Assembly (NCBI RefSeq): GCF_020080835.1
Contig: NC_058167.1
Span: 15,337,403-15,401,402, forward strand
DNA: 64,000 bases
Direction of reading: 5' to 3'
Source: Cotesia glomerata
Taxonomy: Eukaryota > Arthropoda > Insecta > Hymenoptera > Braconidae
The notes below the pieces were generated by a model. It saw nothing but the letters and a program-made list of their open reading frames with translations. It made no database searches and was not told where the DNA came from. A program made the translations under genes and the position numbers. This document shows, in pieces, positions 15,201 through 29,286 of the stretch; the stretch's first letter is position 1; every line of letters starts with the position of its first letter.

Positions 15201-18200
15201 TATCCGGCTCCTAGGCCAAGCTCACTTTGAGTGTTTGTGTGTGTGGTGCAGAGTTGATGTAAGTGAGGGCTCAGATATTAACGATGGTTGATGCTGGGTA
15301 GTTCATAACGGATGGTGGATGGTTGGTAGTTGATAGTTGGTATGTATGCACATGAGAGAGCATGCTACTGATAATGATAACATAAGAAACAGTAGCATAC
15401 CAATGAAGGATGTTGGATGTAGATCTGAAGGTAGGTATAGCGACATTAGTACACTTTTAAAATCGGGTTGGCGTGCTGAGAATTTAATAGAACTTCACTG
15501 TTCGAATGCTAGAATTAACTGAAAGTTCAGTACTATCATCGTGGGACATTCGGCCATAAATACATATGTGGAGCACGTTTGATGGGGGCATTCATGCTCT
15601 GAATCGGCAATTATATGCTACACGGCTCTGTTGTTCATGAGAATTCTGTTTACAACTATTACGGCTGTTGCAATAAATACAACAGTAATTTTCCGGTTTT
15701 TAGTATTGTTGTAAAAAGTACTATTCAGGTTATGATAATGATGTTCCAAGTTTCATGATTTTAAACTCTGTTGAAGTTTCCTCGTGAACTCGTTAGTTTT
15801 TATGTCAATGTAAAATGAATATTTTTAATGCTGCTAAGTACTGATCGTTTCGGTTTAGTATCACCTATTTCGATGACCAAAGCTTTCAATCATTTTTAAC
15901 TTTCTGCTTTGGAAATTAATAATTTTTTGAAACAATCTCAATTAATTTCCAATAGCAAGAAGCTCCACTGATGGCTTAGAGGATCAACTGTTTTTAATTT
16001 TTTTTTTTGATAATCAATATTATTTATTATTATTTAATGGAATAAAAATAAAAAATGTGATAAGAATTGAGTGAATTTGAGTATATATTTAAAACGAAGG
16101 TATTTGAAACAAGACGTGTTTACGACTTGGTGGCATGTACGACTCTGACCTCAAGCCTTAACTTGCTATAAAACTTAACCTTAGACCTACATTCGTTGAA
16201 CACATTTTCCAACATTCCAGTCTTTACTTGTAAGCTTTTTTTTTTTTTCATACCTCCATTCTCTACTTAGAGCTAGCCTTCAATTCGTATTTTTTTAATT
16301 TGATAAAATAATTGACTGCCGTTGATCTGATTGATTATTAAAATTAATCATAGAGTCACATACAGACGCATGTAGCGGCGCATGCATTATTTATACAGGC
16401 CCGCTGAGCAGCGAAAGCCAAATACTAAATGAAAGTTTATTAGCTTTTAATTGATGTTGTTTTTAATCAAAATTCAATTAAGGTCACTGGATTATTCATG
16501 TATAATAGTTCTGAGAATTGTTTCATTCGTTAAAGTATTATTATCGATTCTAATGAACTAATGATTAATGCTAATTTCTTTGGAAATGTTATATTGATTA
16601 ATGAGAGATAATTGGAATGGATTTATGAATAATTGAGGATTAAAATATAATTATAAATAATGAAGAATAATTTTTTCAGGGTTGTGAAGGTCATTTTAGT
16701 GAGATTTCAGGTAATAAAATAAGATTAAATAATGATTATATTATTATTGAAAATAATATAAAGTAAAAATGAATAAAAGCAGTATATTCGGAAAGTGTAA
16801 TGTTATAATAATTATTAATTAAGGCTGAAGTGTGAAGTAATATCATATTTAAACCGTAATTACCAATGATAGACATTAATAGAAATCACTTCTCGATCAT
16901 CATTAACAATATAAATTGAATATCACATATTATGTATTTCATACTGCAACGATAAGTGAGTAACTATTTTTAGTGTTCGTTCTATTTGTAACCTTTCAAT
17001 ATTGATGGCAGTAGACAGTTGTATGTAGGCCACATCTGCAGTAGGTAAAGAGAATATTGTTACGAATTAAATTCAGCCTTGCTCACGTCCGAATGGACAT
17101 GATCATCATGGGACGTATATACTTGAATAGCTAGCTGGTCGAACCGCATAAAGACCCTATCAATCTATGCGGTTTTAGGGTCAAATTTTAGCCATCACAA
17201 CATTCACAGAAAAAAAATCTAATAAAATAGAAATATATTTCCTCGTTTCGTGTGATTTTTCTCTTTTTCCTCTTCCTTGTAATATACTACCACAATCTTC
17301 GAGTTATAAGTCCAATCTAAATTGCTGTTATCTTACCAATGAAAACGGAAATTAACCTGTTTCTTCCTGGCCACTGTGGATTAATCGCGTTTCTCTATCT
17401 TTCTTTTGATAGTTAGCTTCGTATATCTGTATATGTCTAATGAGAAATCCCGCTGAGAATAAAGCAAATGAACTTTTCAAGTCTTTGCAAATATTCTCTT
17501 CACGTTTTATTTTCTTTTCGCTTGTTTGAGATTGTTATTAAGTCGTTTTAGATTTTTTTTTTTTACAAATAATACTATCGCGTAATACAGATATGTAATA
17601 TTTATTGAACTAAATTGTGTACCGAGTTTCATAGTTTTAGCGTTCGAGTCATTCGTGTGAAAAGATGACATCACAGTTGAAAAGTTTGTTGTGATTTTAC
17701 TCAAACGAAAATTCACATTGTTAAAGTTTTACGCATCAACCATTTCAAGGTTTTTGCACAAGCAATAAATTAACCCGATACTATCTAGAGTTTGAAACAA
17801 AACTCTTTCATTACGTAACGTATCTACAGCTAATTAAATTTGTCGTGAAACTTTAAATTAATTATTTAACTAATTAATTAATTATTTCTAACCTTCTTGT
17901 TCCAGCAACTTCCACGACTTTACATCGACTTCGACTCCACCAAAAAGGTGTCAATGTCCAATAAGAACTACTTGCACTTCTTGCCCATCCTTCTTCTGGA
18001 AATAAGAGAACCTGGAACATCAAGTTATAATTTAAATTTAACTCTACACTAATAATGTATTTATTCAAAGTTTTTTCAAATGTTCTCATGCTTAATTAAC
18101 TTGTCTATCAATTTTAATGTATAAAAAACTATACATAGAATACCATAAATCATTTTTTGACCCGATTTAACATTTTTTTAAATTAAAAATTCAATTACTT

Positions 18201-21200
18201 TTTATATTTGTTAAAAATTAAATTGACATTGATAAAAGTATATTGATAATGATGATATAAAAATTTTGAAAAAATATAAGTAGTTAATCCTGAAAATTTG
18301 TCAAGAATAAAGATACTTCTGTTGCTTGTATATCGTCTTTTTTTGAACCTCTCTACATTCCCTGGGGTGATGTGACCCCATAACTACAGAAATATTGAAA
18401 TTCTCTCGACTCCCTTGAGTTCAGCTACGTGGCTTTCAATTTTTTGCATCATTTTCCTTTCTTTCCTCTCTTTTCCCAAGTTTTAGATTTTTTTTCTTCA
18501 CTTGGCACGACGTCTTACATCTTTCTTACCTTTTTCTTATTTATTTTTCATCCAACCCAACTTCGTGAGCGTCATACTCAAGTTTATATACGTAAGCGTC
18601 CCAATAACCCCACTGTGTGTGTGTATAAGAAGTCGATTCGTGATTTACGACAAGCCACTCATTGAAAATTGTCGAGGAAAACTAAATATCTATATATATA
18701 TAAATGTATGTACTTAAGAAAAATGTGTATATAAACTGCATATAAAGCGGTGTACAGCAATCGAAGAAGAATAAGAATTATTTTTTTAACTCCAATTTTG
18801 ATGGAAAAAAATTTATTTCGATTGCCAAACGAGTTTAGAGTCTCGAGTCTAGACTACCTATCGTGAGGGTAAAATTCTCGTTAATTTTATTCGCTGGAAA
18901 CCCACGTAGGTAAGAGCAAACAAAGTTAAAGGATAGAAGACTGACGATAGTCTGGTAGAAAAGTATACACATATATATATATATCTCTACATGTACGTGT
19001 AAGTATGAAAGCACGAAATGAGGGAAAAGAACGTACACATTTTAAATTCGTATTTTTCATGAAAATATCTTTACTGAACTTGTCGAATTGACGTTCCAGT
19101 TGAGTTACTTACGAGATTTTTATCGTTCAAATCACCGATACTCGCCATCTCCATCTCCATTTCTCTGTTCGTCTTTTCTTTCCCGTTTATTTAGTTATTT
19201 TTTTTAGCCCCGATTTTTTTACATCCACCGCAATGAAATTTCGTCGACCTAGCGCGAGCAAACAACTATATCGAATCCGTTTCTCCTATAGCAACCTTTC
19301 GAATTTGCTGACACGCGTGAAATTCGATACGAGATTTATCTTTGCAGTTTACGGATTCACGATTATTCTATACTCGTCCCAGTGGTTATTTCATGATATC
19401 ATCGGATACATCCTCTCGTACTGCACTCTAGTCTTCGTTGTCATTCATACTCAATTTTACAGATCGTCAATTACACATCCGTTAAAAGTGCAAAATTATT
19501 GTTATTGTTATTACGCATTTGTTTTTTTGCAACACCCTGCTACAGATAAACCTATACCTATATTTGATTAAATAGCCGCTAAAATTAAAATCATAAATAA
19601 ATAAAGTACTCGACAATTTGATAAAATGACCACGCTAATTATGTTAGCCTTTGTGGACTTTCTATACCGTCATTGTCGATAATATCCGAAACTCTTTTAT
19701 ACGTAATAAACAAATTGATTCTATAAATAGATCTGAAATATCCATTAGTAAATTAAACAAAAATTACAAGTATAAATTCTGTTGTCGCCTATGATTTTCG
19801 AATTATTCATGCACATCAGTTTGTGCACCCATGTACGTTTACATTTGGTTGCGTACAACATTCATAAGTAATCGCGTGCAATTCCATTGAAAACAAATGT
19901 TTAATTTGTACTATCAATTGCAATTCTCATGATAAAATTTAATTATCTTCCAATTAATAGTGAGTAATAAATACTCTTTGATGACAGTAATGTTTATTCA
20001 TACAAAAATTGTCGGGAAAAAAATTAATTACTTTTCAACGTTATTGTAGTCTGAAACCATTAATTTTGAAACGCAATTATTCTCACGTTTGAAATAAAAT
20101 GTAAAGCCTGTTGATGCTCGATAATTGTTATCATTTGTGTAATGGGAATATAATTATGCAAACGAATATCACGAGAAAAATGGATAAAGTTTGAATTTTA
20201 TCGACTTTAATTTTCGGTTCAGTGATACGATTTGTTGCTTGTATTAACGTCGATCATTTCCAAGCCGTGTCTCAAGTCTCGGCAAAGAAACCGACTAAAA
20301 TTTCTCTCTAAGCTTTGTAAAAATAGCCGGTATAAATCCCTGCGGTGTCCGGTGTGAGATTTATTGGCGTTAAATCTACCTCAGAATACGCGGTTTTAAA
20401 TCCACACTACACTTTACTTCACGGTGGGGCTATTTTTACCAGTGTTAATTGATATTTTAAATAAATTTTCATTTAAGGGAAAATTGGAACTCAATATTAT
20501 TGTAATAAAATAATAAATTATTTAATCCAATAAAAATCTATTGTGAGAATTCTGCAAGAAATTATTAATCGAAAGAAAAAAGTTTGTGAGATATTTGATG
20601 ACCACAAAATTATATATTTGATGTTATTCCAACTACAATAACAATTACAAGACATGAATATACTCTCCCTCACTGCCGCGTTAATACTATGAAGCTAACT
20701 ACAAAGTTTTGGCTCCTATCACATTAATAGGTGTAGATTTAAGACAGAACATTAAGGTAACCTTACTAATGAGTCCATCGGTGTACTGGGAATGGAACTG
20801 TTATTATTACCTATTATGATATTTATAGCACTTGAAACTTAGATCCAAAGTTTTGATAGTTGATTTATTATTTCTCAACTCACTCGGGACAAATGTTGTA
20901 CGTGGTTTCGAGTATGTGACTCGAGTTTTTCACTTTTTTATCGTATCTATTATACTTGTTGCAAAATTTCAAAGCAAAATATCGAAGACATTGTATACAC
21001 GAGGTCAGACACTCAATAAAAAGTTTTTTACATTTTTTATTACTATTTAAAAATCCTCTTAAAATCCTTTTTTTAAGATTACTTCAATGTTTTTATTTTT
21101 TGCTTATGTTCTCATTAATTTGATTACTCTTTTATTTTCCAACTTTTATATGCAAGCATTAAAGCATTGTTTGCGGGCCATAACCAAGGGTAATGGAAAA

Positions 21201-24200
21201 ACGACATAGCATGTGGTATATACAAAGTATTACATTCGAGTCATGTCACGTTGAATAGGCGGTGCAAAAAAAGCTTAAGCTTCGCGAGACGTCAACTTTT
21301 GTACATAAATCATTGAAGTGGTATGCGGTCAGGCTCACATTTTAGCTTTCTCATTCTCACGGCTTTCTGAGGCTTTGAATGTTTGAACAAAAACAAAGCG
21401 ACAAAAAAGGAGTGAATGCTTTCTTTGAAAAAGTGGAAAAAATTCTCTTGAATTTTCCCGCATTATTGGCAACGAGTATCCGGCATTCAAAGGGATGAAA
21501 AACTGATAAAGAAAAAAAAATTTCATTATTAGAATAGACAAATATTTTTTCTCACAATACCATAGTTTGTATTTATCACAACTATATCATATTTTTCACG
21601 AAAAAAAATATATTCCATTGTACTAATATTGTAACAACGTGAAAAACTGGTTCGTCATTCGTCTGGCTTTTGTAAAAAAAGGTAAATTAAAAGTATACGC
21701 AGAGTATAAATCTACAATAGCAGTGTAGAAAAAATAGGAAATATTTCAAAGAATTCAAGCACCCACCGCGGACCTTTTGACCGAGTTTTTTTGTTGGTTA
21801 GCTTTACACCATGCTCGTAGGTATCGTGTCAATCTAGTCAAAACACCTATGATCCCAAGTACTTTTACAAACAGAAAAAAAAAAAAAATGAAAAACGCCA
21901 ATCAATGCAAAAAAAAAGAAAAAAATCGGAGTGTTTGCACCGTTATTATGGCATAGAAATTCTACAGATACTCAATACTCTTTCATCGATTGCAATCGAT
22001 AAAATCTGATTCATTCCTCTAGTTTTCGTTCCCAATTTCTGTTTCATGTGTATAATATTACACAATTTGGTTTACCTCGTAACACATAATGATGCTACCA
22101 GCCGAGAGAGAATCAAAGAAAGGATGAGATACAATAATCGCCAACTGAAATCTATGCAATTTGAATTCAACGCCGGCTTTCCCTGATTGAATACGTGAAT
22201 ACAACGAATTTTACAACTCTTGCGCTATCGGATAACTGTCACGTAAATAATTAAGTTCTTTGGAGCTTTTCTGTCTGGAAGTCGAACGCTTTTCAAACCA
22301 TAAAATTTATCATTAGCCATTATTGAGATCAATAACATTAATTCAGAAATCAGTGAATTTTTCTTCCCTTCTTTTTTGTCCGTAGAATATTTATAACTTC
22401 TTTCAAAAATAATTAATTTGATTAATTATCTAAGCTAGGGGCTATCAAGCTGTACCTTCGATATAGACAATGTTACCCTTAATCATAAAGAAAAATTAGA
22501 GGGATGATTCTTAAGTGGCCATTGGAAAACTATTTTTTGAGGGGAAAGATTGATGACTTAGAATTACATGATTTATTTTTTCAAAGTCTAGTAGAATTTT
22601 CCAATTATTACTTCAAAAATAATCATTAATTTTCATCAAATTATCGATACAATGGTATGCAAATCATCTTAAATCATTGTTTTGTCGATTTTAACAAAAG
22701 TTTAACAACTAAAATATTGTGAAAGAAATAAAATGTTTCAGTTTTGCCAATAAAACATAAAATATCGGCAAAATTAAACATAGGTATTATAATGCTGGAT
22801 CTATTGACGTTCACAAATTCCTTATCAAAGCCTGAATTTATTCAAGACTAGAATCAAAGTTGAGTGTGCAATAATGGAGCCATTGTTTCTATATTATGTG
22901 TTTTTAAAATCTTAGCTTTATGCATAATGGATATAATTCTCTTATAAAAATATATTTATCCCCCCAATAATCGCACATTGTCGTAACACTAAATTTTTAT
23001 TTCTTTCCAGACAATTTCGATCTGGAAGTTTTCAAAGCCGGAAGCGACCCATATAAAAATTTCTTTCCACCAAAAATCACTTTCTGATAAGTTGAACAGC
23101 GAACTTCTTACAAAGAAGGGTTGAAGAAATTCCATTGCTATATTTTAAAAAAGTAAATTAAATGTCGCATATTCTTTAAAACTACAAAAAACAGAAGATA
23201 TTTATCGAATCGATTTATTTATTTGTTTTGTTATTCGAACGAGACTGCAGACAAGTGAAACATGTTTCCTAAATTATCAAGGGATCGTCAATTCCACAAA
23301 GACTGTATAGAGAGACTGCATAGAGACCAGTACAATTATATGTAACAGACACTGAGAGATTGATCGTTATGGTACGAAGGAGGAAAAGGGGATTCAACTA
23401 TTCGGATACGAATATACATTGTGTCAAGGGGAAGCACGTACACATACATATATATACACATTAAAACCGAGTTTAGGGAGGAGTAGAACAGAGACGAAGT
23501 GAATGATAGCCCGCGAGCTACTCACGAACCGAACCGTTGCCCTGTGCGTTGCATAGTACGTTGGTTAATCCTATAATCTGGTGCCATGGTCCATTGGCCC
23601 AGCATCATCCACTCGAACAAGCTTCTGCTACGTTTACTACATCGTATATTCATTCTTTACGGCATAAAAGATCTTCCGATCCAATCTATTTTTTTAATCA
23701 TCACGCCAGTATTGAGATACGTAATCCGGTAAGCCACTAAGTCAAAGTCGGGATTAGAAATTTAATTGAAATTATAATCGATTGAAATCACCGAATCAGA
23801 TACGAATTATTGATTAATTAATTCCCGAAAGAGATTAAGATCATTTGAATTTTCTATATAGATTTTTTGTTGATGATACTTTGGGGTTATTGAGTCATTT
23901 ATTTAATTTTTTTTGTGACATTCAAACTCAAAAAGCTTGATAAATTTTTTACAAAGTTTCAAGTTTTTCGAACTTGAAAATTTTAAACTGAGATTTCTCC
24001 AAATAAATCAAGCTTTTGTAATGCAGTTTGCAGTATTTAACACAAATTTTTTTAACAAAAAAAAGTTATTATTAACTTGCAAAATGATTTGACTAGAAAT
24101 TCTGAAGTTATATAAAGAAAAACAGTTTTTAAAATGTTTTTCACCGCAATATCTTAAAAAAAATTGACTAATTTCAACGCGATTTAAAGGAATTGGCGTG

Positions 24201-27200
24201 ATTTTATTGGTTTAAAAGCTAATTAAATATTGGAATTAATCGATAACTATTTTAAAAATTGTTTAAAACGAGCATTAATTGATGAACTATTGAATAATAT
24301 AAAAAATTCGATTCCGACTGAATTACTGGCGCTCAATTGTACAGTAAATACTTTTATCGTAGTTTATTGATGCTATGGACTTAAAGAAAAATATTTCTAT
24401 TGAATAATTTAATACTCTTTGTGCAATAAATTAAATACGAATATGGTTAATATTTGCTAATTGAAAGTGTAACATTGGAAAATGTTATTCAACTTCAACG
24501 CAATCAGAACGAATGAAGCCTATCGTAAACCAATAGTAACAATATAACTAAGGGCTGATGAGTAACACGGGATATTCAATACCGCACTTAACGTGATTCG
24601 CAAGTATGTAAACCGAGATGACTGAATCCGTTTGTTAGATGTGGTTATTGGGTCATAAAAAAACTAGACTTAGTATCAGTCTGGTGCATTTAGATGAGCT
24701 AACCATGAAATATTGTGCGTGGATCTGTTAATAAAAATAACTGTCCAATTATTTAAATGAAACTTTATTCATCTTGCGAAATGAGTTGATAGAGAAACAA
24801 AAGGTCAGATTAAAATTATATTATTGTGGAGCTGTATTGTTAGGTTTTAGTACAACGAGTAAACTGATGCACCCATTGAGTCCACGATAAGGCAGACTGT
24901 ACTTCTTCTCGAGCCATTTGCTACCTAATCGTCTAATCCGGTGATCTGGCCACATGCACCAGGTCGTTCGTTCTGAAGGACCAAGCTGCTGAGAATAATA
25001 GCACAATATACTATTCACACTAGAAAGGACCAAAAAATATCATAGATAATCATTTCAACTCAACATTTCTCATTCTAGAGCATAAAAGGATGTCTTTCAA
25101 AGACAAGTATTTTTGCACTTTAATTGTCAAAGAAATTATTACTCTCATAAAAATGTCAAACATATTTCTTGATAATTATTGTATAAAAAGTATAATGTTA
25201 AAATATATTTTTTTTTTTATAACAAATTGTTTATTAAAGAATAATTAAAAATTAAGTTGAACCAAATTTCTTTTAAATATTGAAAAGTAAGATTAATTAT
25301 AATTTAAAAAAAATGGTTCTTTCATATTACATATAAATAGAAAAATAAAATTGTAATTAACAAAAAATATGTTTCTAAGCAATAATAAAATCTTTTTAAG
25401 GAACGCCTTTTTGTAAAAATCCTATTTGCATCAGAAATAAAGATTCCAAAAAATTTTTCAGATCATTTTATAATGTAAAAGATTAATACTCGAGAAATTA
25501 TAAGTAGCAACTACCAGTTTAGTAAAAAGTTTCTTTGTATGCGCATAAGCTTACAGTAAAGTCGAAAGCTAAATCTGATTACCTGATTAAGTTTCTAGGA
25601 AATTCCCATCGCAATATAATTGAGTTGCTTCTATTCGCATGCATCACATGTTACGTAGATTGACCTATTAAATAGCTGGAGAAAAAGATAGTATGAATTT
25701 AATCCCTCGCGTGTATAGGGAATTACAAAATTAGCTCGGTAACATAATCTTTCGCGGGTGGAATCTCGTTTATATGATTATTCGTATTTTATTTACTCGA
25801 TTTTTTTCCTTTTCAACAAAGCAATAGCGTAGAGGAAAATGAGGAAGATTTCTGTCCAATTATTTTTAAATGCATCGGCAGATAATTCTCCTGTCTTTAT
25901 TTGACTTCGTAAATTTTCACTGGAATTGAAATGAACCTTCATGCAATTTAACTTATTATACAATTTATATCCTGAGATAATAAATTCTACGGCAACAATT
26001 AATTGTTTTAAATACGTTTAATTTATTAAAATCAAACATCAAACTTGTTAGTAAAAATTAAAATAGAATTCAATTATTTTTGAAAAGTTAGTAACTTCAA
26101 ATTAAACTTTTAATGATGTAAAAAGTTTGCATTTTTTTCTCTTTAAAATTTAATTAACTTTCAAAAGTGACTCAAAACCTCATTACTCTTACTTTTTGAT
26201 TTAACCTAATTATCTTACATGTATTTAAAAAGACGAAAAAATTTTATCGGTATTTTTTTTTTTTTTTTTTTTTACGTAACGAACAGGAGCAGAAAAAATA
26301 AAAACGAGTTTATTTAAAATCAAATCAAAGTTAAAATCAGTCTCGTTAGTTTGAAAAGAAATATTGAAATCAGCATTTTTTATTTATGTTGTCTTACAAA
26401 CGCTATTAAATTAAAGTGTTTGCAGGCAAAAGATTTGACTAATAAGGTATAAAATTTTTTTCCACTTACTCAATATTTCCTTCGTATACAAGCAATAGTT
26501 AATTTTAAATTGCTTTTAAAGGTCTTTATTGCTTCTGAAGACCATAGACCTATACAACAGTATATTTATCCTTACAGAACTTACATAACGGTATTATCCT
26601 AAAGCGAATTCTCGACTTTGCTGAATTAACGAGCAATGAAGATTCCACTTCAAAATAAGATGGTAAAAAATTTTGCCGGCTCTGGAAGGTAACAAGTTAA
26701 CTTGAAAACTACTTATGATTAACTTCAAAACTCGTTTAATGTGTCTTAAGACTTAGAGTTGAAATTTTAACACTTTCTCGATAGTTGCTATGAACAAAAT
26801 TGTCTTCTATCCATTTTACTTCAAAGATACCTTGATAATTGGAAATGATTACACTGACAATAAATTCTTGATTTAAGAAAATTATTGCCTCCCAAATTTA
26901 AAAGAGATTTAGTTCTCTTAGTTCAAAAACGAGCTTTAAAATTAAATTATAAATTTATTATTTAAATGATTTTCTTAATTTAATCTTCTGTCTAGTGTTC
27001 GGTAGGTAATTATTTTATTTTTGATACAAAATTATTAAGAAATAAAAAATAGTATTAGTGAAAATTCATTATAAATTTTTTAAATTAATTTTAGATTGAA
27101 TTATGTTTAATTTAAGCCATGCACATTTAAATTTACCGAGCTCTTTTGACCTTAAATAAACAAAATTTTCACAAGGATACCTTAAAGTTAATAAGTTCCA

Positions 27201-29249
27201 AACTATGGAACGTTATAAAACAAAACTTTATAAAAAATTCAATAAATCTGCAGAAATCGTTCCAATACAAAGAAAAAAAAAAAAAAAAACAAGGAGTCTA
27301 ATTATCAACGTGAATCTCAGTTTAATCTCAGTGATTTTAATAAGCCGATAGTTACTTTAGAAGTTGATTTTCCCATCTCAAACCCACACTTTGATTACTT
27401 CCTCAGTTGTTTTTTTTTTTTTCACTCTAACTACGCCAATCACTGGCATCTAAAGTAACGACCTGCTTTCCCAGCTTCTTGGCATTGATTTCAATCAATA
27501 TTTCAGCTGCGCCCTAGCACACCCTCCCATTCATACCTTGTTTCATTTCACTCATCTCCAGCAGCACTCACAGATATGACTAACCATCTCTATACTCTAG
27601 TACAGACACAAATACTCTTCCGCATTTCCATTGACAATGTTCCGAGCGAGAGAAATTACCGGATCTAGTTTTCGCGCCAGGAAAATCCATTAACATCCGG
27701 TGAATTAGGCAACTGATTGCTGGAGAGTTTTCCACACATGACAAGATCATCTTCACGCTTACGATTATTCTCAAGTGTCGTGTGCTAGATTTTCAAGAGC
27801 CAGAGTTTAATTCTAGTGATAAAACCTGTCGCTGGTGATTTATTATCGAGTACATCACCGCTGACAACTATAATTAATAAATATTTTTTTTTTACTATCA
27901 TTATTTTTTTAATACGTCAATTGAACCAACTGAAAGCCTCAGAGACAAATGAAGGTATTCTAGATGTGATTTTATTTAAACGATCGTTAGTTATCCGCGT
28001 TGAAGGACATGTACCTGCAATTAAACGATAGTCACGCACAACCTCGATTTCACTGAATTTAACATCGCTTTAATGGTTTTAACCATTTATTAAACTACCT
28101 ATTACAGTTATTAAATTTTAATCTTAATTACTACATCAATTTATCTATCTATCACAAACTAGAATTTAATTTACAAATAAATTTATTAAATATTTTAATT
28201 ATGTGTTCATCAACACTTTATACTGCAAGTTCAGCACTGATAATTATCATTTGTAATTAAATTTTGATGAATTTAAAAAAGCTTTTATTGGAGACGGAAA
28301 TATATTGCAAACAAATGAAAATATTTAACAGTATTTTGAAGGTATATGAACGTGACAACAATTTTACACTCAGTTTAAAACCATGTGGTTCCTCCAAGAT
28401 TATGTCTAGTGCATAATAAGTTTCTGTGTTTTGCAGCTACAAGAAAACTTTCTTAGTTGCCAGAGGGTTAGTATTAATACAGTAACAGCTTTACGTTTTA
28501 GTGCAACAATGAAAGTTTTTTATTTTGTTACTGAAAATTCAAAAATACTTTATAAAAAAAAATTTCAGATCTAGTCAAGAAAGGAACAAACATTTTTCAA
28601 TTAAAAAACATTATTAATTGTATCGATTTAAAATGTAACAGTAAACCAATTACAATAAAAAATTCAGTATTTTAAATTTTGTGGATGTTGTTGCAATAGT
28701 AGACCACCGAGATTGGAGATTAATTGAGTTAATAATCAATCCATTAGTACTGTTACATAGATCAATAAACCATCAATCCCTGTACAAAGCCTCATCATAA
28801 TATTGAGCTAGACCATACATTTCAGCAGAAAATATTCAATTACATCGAAACAATGAGATTTCAAATTAACGTCATCTCAATATCTGGGGTTATTGTTTTA
28901 TTTTTATTTGAAAGAGATAATGAGAAATTAAAAAAAAAAAACAACGAGCTAATGACAAATTAAAAAATACTGCTTCCTACAGAAAAGAACGAACGTTTGT
29001 AAATTGGATGTTAAAACGTTGAAATAATGATGCTTGAAAAAAGATGTGGTCGAAAAAAAAAAGTGATAACAAACGAAGACGAAAAGCTTCTTTATATATT
29101 GTACTGAAGTAGGATTAAATTCAGAGCTTAATTGTAAGACAGAAAATAAGAAAACAATGATAGGAAAAAGCCACGACGAAAGGGTTTAAATAAAGAAGAT
29201 CGTTAAAAACAAGCACCGATTAGAAACACCAATAAACATTATTGTTTCA

Positions 29250-29286
<37 letters not shown>

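Larger units (their letters stand above)
8785..17892 (-). other. Intron 3 of the inferred gene (9.1 kb)
   Basis: Mostly AT-rich intronic DNA. It contains a GC-rich, alanine-codon-like patch at 9110-9240, a 15-nt candidate microexon on the plus strand at 11714-11728, a promoter-like stretch at 14750-15350 with a (TA)n tract, and an interleaved inverted repeat at 17142-17182. No other gene is supported. Confidence 0.4.

Noticed and set aside
19233..19571. 112-codon plus-strand ATG frame
   Set aside because: No recognisable domain, composition follows the local DNA, and there is no regulatory or splice context.
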